The position numbers and the translations under genes were made by a program. A stretch of 64,000 bases of DNA from Dromaius novaehollandiae (taxonomy: Eukaryota > Chordata > Aves > Casuariiformes > Dromaiidae): NCBI RefSeq assembly GCF_036370855.1, contig NC_088106.1, forward strand, positions 30,220,001 to 30,284,000. The letters run 5' to 3'. Below, piece after piece: positions 57,398-64,000 of the stretch (the first letter of the stretch is position 1; every line of letters starts with the position of its first letter). The notes under the pieces are model-generated. The model saw nothing but the letters and a program-made list of their open reading frames with translations. It had not been told where the DNA came from and did no database searches.

Positions 57398-58019
57398 GGA
57401 GTCTCTCACAGCCAGCTGTGGGGCTCTGAGAAATGGGCCAAACAAGGTCCCAGTTCTGAGACACCTGACCTCTGGGCTCTGAGACAAGCACCTGAGGGTG
57501 GAGTTACTCCAAACAACACCTCTGGGAAACAGGAAACATTTCAATTCTACAGAGCATAGGGAAGTGTTTTGACTTAACAGAGCTTAAATGTTCATCGGCA
57601 TGCGCATTACTGCCCAGGCTGTGATTGCTGGTGGCTGGTCACTCTGTTTATTCTACCTATAAGAAGTCAAAATCGGTCACCCCCACCAACATCATGGAAA
57701 TGGCAGAACTTAAACCAGATCTGCGGTGGGTTTCAGGTTAGCCTCACACACCTTTGCAGACTCTTTCCATCAGGTACAGGTCACTTTGGGTGGGACATCT
57801 CTAACAACCACCAGTGTAGTCCAAGCTGGCAAGACCATGAGTTACTAGACTTAAAATCTGCCACATTTTTAGCACCTGAAATTACATATAAGCCAGCTTT
57901 GACCCTTTTCATGTCTCCAGAATGACCAGATAGCAAAGATGTCTTTTCTCCAAACTCTGAGCTTGGGAGATTTAAAGAGAAGCCCAAGTGTTTTCTCAAG
58001 TAAGAGCAGGCTTTTGCAA
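57393..58019. other. Unique non-coding sequence, nothing recognised
   Basis: This lies between the T run and a CNE-like block. No features seen. Confidence 0.5.
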
Positions 58020-58310
58020 TGCTGAGTCAGGGCTCATTTTCCCCTGCACGCTGCATTTCATTCTGGGCCTAATCCGGCCACCATTAGAGCTGATGAATCC
58101 AGCATAGAGAAAAGGCGTCATGACGTGGTGCAGCATAAAGTTTTTATTGGTGCCAGTTTGGAATGAGGTGCATAATTCACTCGCACTGTTGCCACTTGTG
58201 AGTAATGCGCCCATTCCACACTCCTGCGGATAAAACCTTTATGGCCTACCACAGCACCAGGTATTACATCTAATATATGCACCACCATAATGACGAGCAC
58301 TGAAAACCTG
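58020..58310. promoter_or_regulatory. CNE-like block with retained CpGs, candidate enhancer
   Basis: Non-repeat sequence of mixed composition that keeps many CpGs in isolated factor-type words: GGGCCTAATCCGGCCACC (58066), GGCGTCATGACGTGG (58111), CATAAAGTTTTTATTGGTGCC (58134; posterior-HOX-type TTTTATTGG), TTGGAATGAGGTGCATAATTC, GTAATGCGCCC and CATAATGACGAGC. Such words without repeat identity are typical of deeply conserved enhancers. Confidence 0.45.
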
Positions 58311-58439
58311 TTTTTTTAACCTGTTTTCTCCCCACTCTTTCTGCTTCCCACCCTTAAATACCCCACAGTGTCTGCTTCATGGTGCTTTACTTCTGCTTTG
58401 TCAACTGCCTGGGGAACCCGCTATATCGATATTCTGGAC

Positions 58440-58935
58440 AAGGTTTTGATTTGGAAAAAAAAACCAGAGTGAGCGGCATAATTTAAAAATCAAAGAAATT
58501 CATTTCAGTAGTAAAAGGTTAACAGCCTTTAGGAGGAACACTTTTTAATCACCCACGTCTAGACTCTATCACTCGAATCACCGGCAGCAGGAGTGAAATA
58601 TGGTTAAGCCCCCGTCACCAAACAGCACCTAAAGACTGTTGTATTTAATCATGTCTGTGCACTAGTTATGGATTTTCATTATGATTCCCGATGCTGTTGC
58701 GCTGTGTAAAATATTAATATCCATAGTAATGATGCATGAAGCTTGGAGTGTAATTTCTTCACTCTCCTTGTCTGATATTAAATTGTTACCACTTTATCAT
58801 TTGTGTAGAACTGCACGTTTCAATTAATCTTTCCGTATCAGCAGCCCTGATTAATATAGATCATGATTCATAAGCTTATCGTCACTATAGTTTTAACAGA
58901 TCATTTATAAAGATCTTAAATTTCAGGGCTTGGGA
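58440..58935. promoter_or_regulatory. CNE-like block rich in TAAT cores, candidate enhancer
   Basis: This AT-rich core holds AGCGGCATAATTTAAAAATC, TTTTTAATCACCCACG (58542), CATTATGATTCCCGATGC (58677), AAATATTAATATCC, ATAGTAATGATGCATGAAG (58722), GATATTAAATTG, TCAATTAATCTTTCC (58821), CTGATTAATATAGATCATGATTC (58847) and TTATCGTCACTATAG. Together with 58020-58310 it forms a nearly continuous enhancer-like interval of about 900 bp. Confidence 0.5.
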
Positions 58936-60139
58936 GGCACAGCCATTCCATCCAAGGCTTTTCTCACTTCCTGTTCCAGCAGGTTTCTCCATTCAAACAA
59001 CTAATTCCGGGAAAGAAAATTAGCCAGATAAAAATGTATGCTTCATTTTTTTTTTTAACGTATTCAGAGCTCTGCATAAACTTTTCCGCTACTTGACTCA
59101 TTGAAAGGAAGGTGCATGAGCACAAGTACTCACCAGCTTTGGTCTTCCTCACTGTGCTTGCCTGATTCATTCTCACTGCCCCTGAAAAGGGCATGGGAGC
59201 TGCCCTGGGCTCTTCCACAGGTTTTGCAGCTCCTCAGCTAGCACTGGTTTTCTCTCTCTCCATGTGATGGACTCTTCTGGCGCTATAAATCTGTGCTGGA
59301 AGTCCCGGGCTCTAGTCGCTGGCTGCAAACTTGCTAAGACAGCACACTTTCCTCTAGTAAGAAAGACTTCTTTCCACTGCAGCCATTCCCAAAACCTCCA
59401 GCCACACGAGAAATGTCCGCGGGCCAAATTCCACGTTTGCATGAAGGAGTAAATTCCTGGCTGAAGCCAACCAGCCTTTATTTTCCATGCTAGCCCAGTT
59501 CCACGGGAGGGAGTTATTGCCCCAGCTGAAGCACAGAAAGCTAGCGTGACTCTTTCAAGGCAACTGCCTTGAAGCTGGGAAGCGAGGCCAACCACAGACT
59601 GCTCTCAAACAACCCCCCTTTGGCTCCCCACAGAGCGGTTTGGCATTACTCAGCGTGGTGCAAGTGTGTACAGAAACATCAGGTCTTCTCGGACAAGATG
59701 TTATACAGACACTGCAGTGTGTGGCACAGATGTTTGCCTTGAAAATTAATGGCTAAAAGCAGCAACCCACACTCAGCTGGGGATGAATAGACAGCATCTA
59801 GCATGCGGGAGTGTCAGGCTCTTTCGGGACACTGTTATAATCGTAGTAATGAAGAACAGCAACCAATTAGTCATTTTTTAGTGGATAGAGATGGAAAAGA
59901 AGCATTAGATAGTTTAAAACATCCATCAAAGGTCCCTGTCTAGCCTTCTGTATATTCTCCAGGGCTTTGTCAAGTGATCTTAAGTGTCTCAAATAATGGA
60001 GATACTCAAGAGACTATTTAAAATCCTAATAGAAGGTATTTTTTCTTACTTACATATTTTCTTTCCTGATATAGTCCCAGAATTCCTAATTACAACCCTC
60101 AGCTCCGATTTGCAAAGGAGGTGGGGTTAGCAACAAGGA
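58936..60139. other. Unique non-coding sequence; weak CNE-like patch 59820-59940
   Basis: The patch has GTTATAATCGTAGTAATG (59832 region) and CCAATTAGTCATTTTTTAG. A 140-codon minus-strand frame (59173-59595) has no recognised domain. Confidence 0.45.
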
Positions 60140-60400
60140 ACAGCTCTGAAAATCCCACCTGGGACCACGGGTGAGCTGGAGCAGGCAGCCGCAGTGCTCG
60201 GCGGAGGGGCAGAGTGCCTCCATGGGGCAGCACGGGGCAGGGGGGCTCCGGGGGGCATGACCAGAGCCCTGCTGTTTTCTCCCTCACCTTTACGCCCATG
60301 GTGCCGGCTGTATGACTGAGCGCACGCAAGTGCTACGGAGAACTGCTGCCAGGCATCGCGGAGCAGCCTCCCTCCCTTGTCCATCCCTGGGAATCATGCC
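60140..60400. other. GC- and CpG-enriched patch with a G-quadruplex motif
   Basis: Locally high G+C with about a dozen CpGs. Four G-tracts lie at 60224-60227, 60234-60237, 60240-60245 and 60250-60255, with loops of 6, 2 and 4 nt, which fits the standard G-quadruplex pattern on the plus strand. Overlapping minus-strand frames reflect composition. Confidence 0.5.
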
Positions 60401-62340
60401 TGAAGTGCTCCTTTCCCTTCTGATGCTTGCCCCTCTGCCCCAAACTGGCACGATTTTGGAAACACCGTGAGGTTTTATTAACCTTCTGCCCTCCCTAACT
60501 AAAAAGGGGGAAGGGAAAAAATCTGGGAAGTATACAGCTGTATCTGAAATCTATACAGCAAGACAGATCTAGCTAGAGCAGTCTTTAGGGCATATATACA
60601 TTACCAGGCTACAGTGAAATATAGCCTGAAATTTGTCTCCAAAGATGAGATAATGTAGCTACGTTAACAGCTGCAACTGTCACTTTCGAGTGAAGTAGTG
60701 GGTATTGTGTTGAGTACATTTGCAGGGCAATTTTCCAGTTGGAATAAAAGGCTTTCTGAGGTGAATTTTCCTTGGTTTTTATCCATCTATCTAAGGTTAT
60801 TTTTATATATATATTATACAAATATTGACTGGTTCTGAGGGCAATAGCAGTAAAATATTGCACTAGGAAAGAAAATAGTTCCCAAGTCTCTTTCTATATA
60901 TTTTGGCCTCAGCTACAGCCTCAGGGCAGTATATGCCATTTTCCCCCTCAAAGTATGAAATTTTACTTCTCTTGCTTCTTAGCAGTTTTATTATCCCTTT
61001 GTATGTTTGTAAAGAATAAAAAGAGAGGATAGTGCTGGACTTGGAGGTTTCTGCACAAAGCAACATCCTGCAGGAGAGTTTTGCATGAGGCGTGAATTTG
61101 CATTGCCAGGACCTGTTTTAAAAGTGCTGCATAAAATATAGATAAATATCATTCCCTGTGGGTTTTCTTTTTAAAAAATTAATACAATGTAATAAATTGT
61201 CACGATTACTTGACATAGGAGTTCCAACAGAGATTTAGGGCTGTGCTGTGCCAAGCTCTCTGAAATACATCTCAGGCAGTTTAGGTACTAGGCAATTTCT
61301 GTATGTTACAGGAAAGCTGTGCCAGTTTAAGGCATTGCAGACTTTTAGTGGTAGCAATGGAAACTGCTGCCACTTTTCCCTGTCTGCATGCCCTCCAATT
61401 TTCTAATCATGCTCACCTGAGAAGGGAGCCTGCCTCCAAAGTTGATTGCCTGAACCTCTTTAGATGCCCAGTGTGTGCAAGCAGAAAGTCTCCTTGCAAA
61501 ATTTGCCTTCTAAGGCCTGGGTAGACCTCCATAGATTTCCCCTGAGTCACCTAGAACTAGCTAAAAGTACTACTAGTGGAGAACACGGGGGTGTGATGGA
61601 GACTGGTGTTCAAGGAGGCGATTTATCTCTGCGTTGGGCCTTGGTGCAGTCAACAGGACAACTGTCCAGTTATGGGCTCTGGGCTTCACAAAGGACATTG
61701 TGAAGCTGAAGAGGGAGCAGAAAAAAGGCGTCTAGGTGACTCCAGGGCTGGGGGACAATAGCTTATGGTGAGATGCTCACATGACATAGCCTCTGTAGTA
61801 TATTAGAAAGAAAAGCAAGAGGCCAGCTCTTTAGGGATTTGGGGCACCTTCCCAGTGGAGAACAGGCCAGCGCTGAAAGGTGTCTCACCCTCTGAGAGGG
61901 AGGCCAGCCAGGACCAGTGGATGGAGACCGAAGCCAAAGTGAAGTGGGAAATGAAATTTTACCTACAAGGATACTTGCCAGCTGCGATGAGTGACAGAGT
62001 GGGTTTCTCCTTCCTCACTGTTTGCAAGTGAAGATACGCTTGCTCCTCCTGAACATGACCCTTGAAAAAACATCAGGGAGAGGGTGCAACGGGAGACCAG
62101 AGCGCCGCGCTCTCTAAGTCTTCATAGCTCTTAGTTTGGTTGGTGTCCTCCACATGAACCTGTTCAAGACCCTCCCCACTCTTCTCAAGCCTGCTATGGC
62201 CTTAGAGAAGGCAAAGAAGAGCACCCAGACCAGGGCCCCAGCTGTCAAGCACTGACAGCCCATTTAGCACCAAAGCTGCACTACCTGCAGAGTATCTCAC
62301 CAAGGCAGAGTTACAGCTGCCCAAAGCTCAGCCCCAGAGA
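60401..62340. other. Unique non-coding sequence; AT-rich patch 61110-61215
   Basis: The AT-rich patch includes TTTTTAAAAAATTAATACAATG and GTAATAAATTGTCACG, weakly CNE-like. No gag or protease remnant of the retroelement to the right could be recognised in 61500-62340. Confidence 0.45.
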
Positions 62341-62976
62341 GGCAGCAGCAAGCCCACAGCAGTCCTGGTTACCAAGCAGTCAGAGAGTATCCAAAGAGGA
62401 AAAAAATCACTGGCGGCACCTATAGCCACACGCAGAAATTAGAGAGTCTGACTATAAGGTCATAATAAATCAGTCCGCTGACAAGGAGATCTACCCTTTG
62501 TCCAGGGTAGAAGATTTATCTGTGACCCTAGGCAGGGGCATTTCTTCCTTGATTTGTTAAATGCTGAACAGAAAATGGAGCTAGATCAGAAGCCTGATGA
62601 GTACCTGATTGTGAATACTTGCGTTCAACCCCATGCCTGCTCTCCCCCCCACCCCCCCGCCACAGACACACAGTACTTCTCAGGATGCTGTATTATGTTT
62701 CAAGAGAACCTCTATTTTTCAGTCTGTGATGGACCGGATTTTGCAGAACTCGATTATGTGGTTTGTTTTCTTGATGACATTTTAATCAGAGGGTTCTCTG
62801 TAACAAAATGCCTACCAATTCTGGAGAAGCACCTGCATGCTGTGAGCGGAATGGAATCAGTGTTCATGAGAGGGAAGTACAGCACTTCCTGGGAGCTCCG
62901 GGAAGGGGAGAGTGTGAGCAGAAGTGCAGCCAGAATCCACACGTCCCAGAGAAAGATGTTTCTGAACACAGATTGA
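62341..62976 (+). pseudogene. Broken Ty3/gypsy-type reverse transcriptase (pol fragment)
   Basis: Reverse-transcriptase landmarks occur in the family order but in different frames. AAPI (62413-62424, frame 1) matches the WAAPIVPV segment. DYKV (62450-62461) and YPLSRVEDL (62492-62518) lie in frame 2, which runs into TAA at 62558-62560. LDL (62548-62556, frame 1) carries the first catalytic Asp. YLIVNT follows at 62602-62619. FLDDILI (62767-62787) is the YxDD box with Phe for Tyr, and ILEKHL is at 62818-62835. The order and the DDIL(I/V) context point to Ty3/gypsy retrotransposons (K02A2.6-like in vertebrate annotations), not to CR1 or orthoretroviruses. Breaks seen are at least two frame changes (62425-62441 and 62519-62548), a C-rich stretch (62644-62658) with loss of the LPFG motif expected there, and a stop at 62974-62976. 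A 140-codon frame (62554-62976) remains open but is not a functional enzyme. No LTR, RNase H or integrase was recognised. Confidence 0.75.
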
Positions 62977-64000
62977 ATTCAAAGGGTTTCCTTCAGAAAA
63001 GTCTTTCTGGCTCAGGATAAAGTGCTGGGGGAAGCCCTGGAAGTGGTCAGTGGAATGCGATTTCCCAGAAATGCAAAGCACCAGAATGAAGGATTGCACC
63101 ACCATGCATCCCATTTTCTATTCATTGCTGGATGAAATTGGGATGTCAAGGGAAAGAGAAACAAAGGAGGTTGGCTGTGGTCTGCAATTAGGAGAGAGAA
63201 AAACTACGAGAACATTGACTTTGTGTGACTTTTGCCTGGTTGAGTACCAAGTGCTGTCCAAATGCTGATGTGTCTGACCACGGGGTCTTGGCTGCCTTCT
63301 CTACCACCTCCACACTGATAGAGCAACTAGCTCCAGTAGGACACCTGGACCTGCCTGAAAAGATGGTATTTCCTCATTCGTCACAGACATTATCTATGGA
63401 CTTTCAGTGACCATCTGTAAGAGAATTTTTAACACAATTTATAACAGCACTGGATTAAACTAAAACCATGCTGCCATCCCATCTCCATGAGAACAAACAG
63501 CATAGACACCAAACGCAGCAATGGGCAAAACAGGGAAAAATCAAATGATTCTTTTTGGCATTGTGTTGCAAGGCTTGAACTCATGCATCAAAGCTCTTAG
63601 TTTTCCAGTTCTACGTGTTTCACTACTAAATTATTCCTTAACTGACTATTGTCATGATTTGGGGAACTTTTGACATATTATAAATGCAAACGTACTCGTA
63701 AATCTCACAGTAAAACCTTAGTATGAGAAGCCTGCATAATCACAAACAGTAAATATTTTGTTGTGGCAGTGGTTCATATGGGAAAAAATTAGCATTTTGC
63801 TTTGGTTTGGCCCAAATGTGTTTGATTTCCTTGGAGGTTGTTGAGGGTTTTTTTGGTTCAGTCTCCTGTAATATAAATAATAATGTAGCCAGATGCTTGG
63901 TACATAAACACATGGCTGATGAGCAGAGGGATGTGAAGGATAATGTTCATCATCTTTAAAATACTGGGAAACAAAGTTGCTGTTTTCAAACGGCATAAAA
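62977..64000. other. Non-coding sequence right of the pol fragment
   Basis: A short CATCCCATTTTC/CCAGAGAAAG-type similarity to the segment after the RT palm may persist to about 63000 in another frame. Further right nothing is recognised. No RNase H or integrase landmarks (such as HHCC or DDE spacing) and no LTR end were found up to the window edge. Confidence 0.45.

Noticed and set aside
57264..57544. Minus-strand frames with poly-lysine
   Set aside because: They only translate the poly-T run at 57363-57392.
62554..62976. Interpretation of the RT frame as an intact or domesticated gene
   Set aside because: Upstream RT segments lie in other frames, the LPFG motif is missing, and there is no promoter or splice evidence. 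It is called a pseudogene.
1..64000. tRNA, rRNA, CRISPR or prokaryotic features
   Set aside because: No cloverleaf with A/B boxes, no rRNA similarity and no regular short-repeat/spacer array was seen. The sequence is clearly vertebrate nuclear DNA.

Overview
The window is non-coding nuclear DNA from a sauropsid vertebrate, most likely a bird. The only abundant interspersed repeats are old CR1 (chicken repeat 1) LINE fragments. A few very ancient MIR/L2-type SINE relics are also present. There are no Alu, B1 or L1-type repeats, and total repeat load looks low. Those traits fit a bird best; a crocodilian or turtle is the main alternative. I found no complete protein-coding gene, no rRNA and no tRNA. 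All the long open frames (up to about 176 codons) look like chance frames: they overlap on both strands, have no recognisable domains and have no matching splice structure. The window reads as a gene desert or the inside of a very large intron.

Layout. 0-8.3 kb: unique sequence with one MIR relic (about 360-515), a poly-T run and a GT microsatellite. 8.3-9.9 kb: a GC/CpG-enriched patch, then an AT-rich block that looks like a conserved non-coding element (CNE), then a cluster of near-palindromic GATTTAYAAATC motifs. 10-21 kb: mostly featureless, with a MIR at 15.7 kb and a degraded GGTC-rich minisatellite-like tract at 18.8-19.3 kb. 21.2-21.8 kb: a CNE-like block. 25.6-26.2 kb: a CR1. 27.6-28.3 kb: an unexplained 77-bp direct duplication. 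28.6-29.3 kb: a very old CR1. 32.0-32.8 kb: a CpG cluster beside a CNE-like block. 33.5-34.8 kb: two CR1 pieces in opposite orientation. 39.1, 48.1, 51.9 and 54.8 kb: more CR1 relics. 45.1, 50.1, 52.7, 56.3, 58.0 and 58.5 kb: further CNE-like blocks rich in homeodomain-type core sites. 62.3-63.0 kb: a broken reverse-transcriptase gene of Ty3/gypsy type.

The best reading is a regulatory landscape: many candidate distal enhancers in otherwise repeat-poor, gene-free sequence, as around developmental transcription-factor genes. The target gene is not in the window and I could not name it. The most distinctive single item is the Ty3/gypsy polymerase fossil near the right end, because such elements are largely extinct in birds and mammals. 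CNE calls rest on texture only (AT-rich with retained CpGs, dense TAAT/TTTATTG cores, no repeat identity) and need a cross-species alignment. Several exon-like segments are listed at low confidence. No operon-style interactions apply here.
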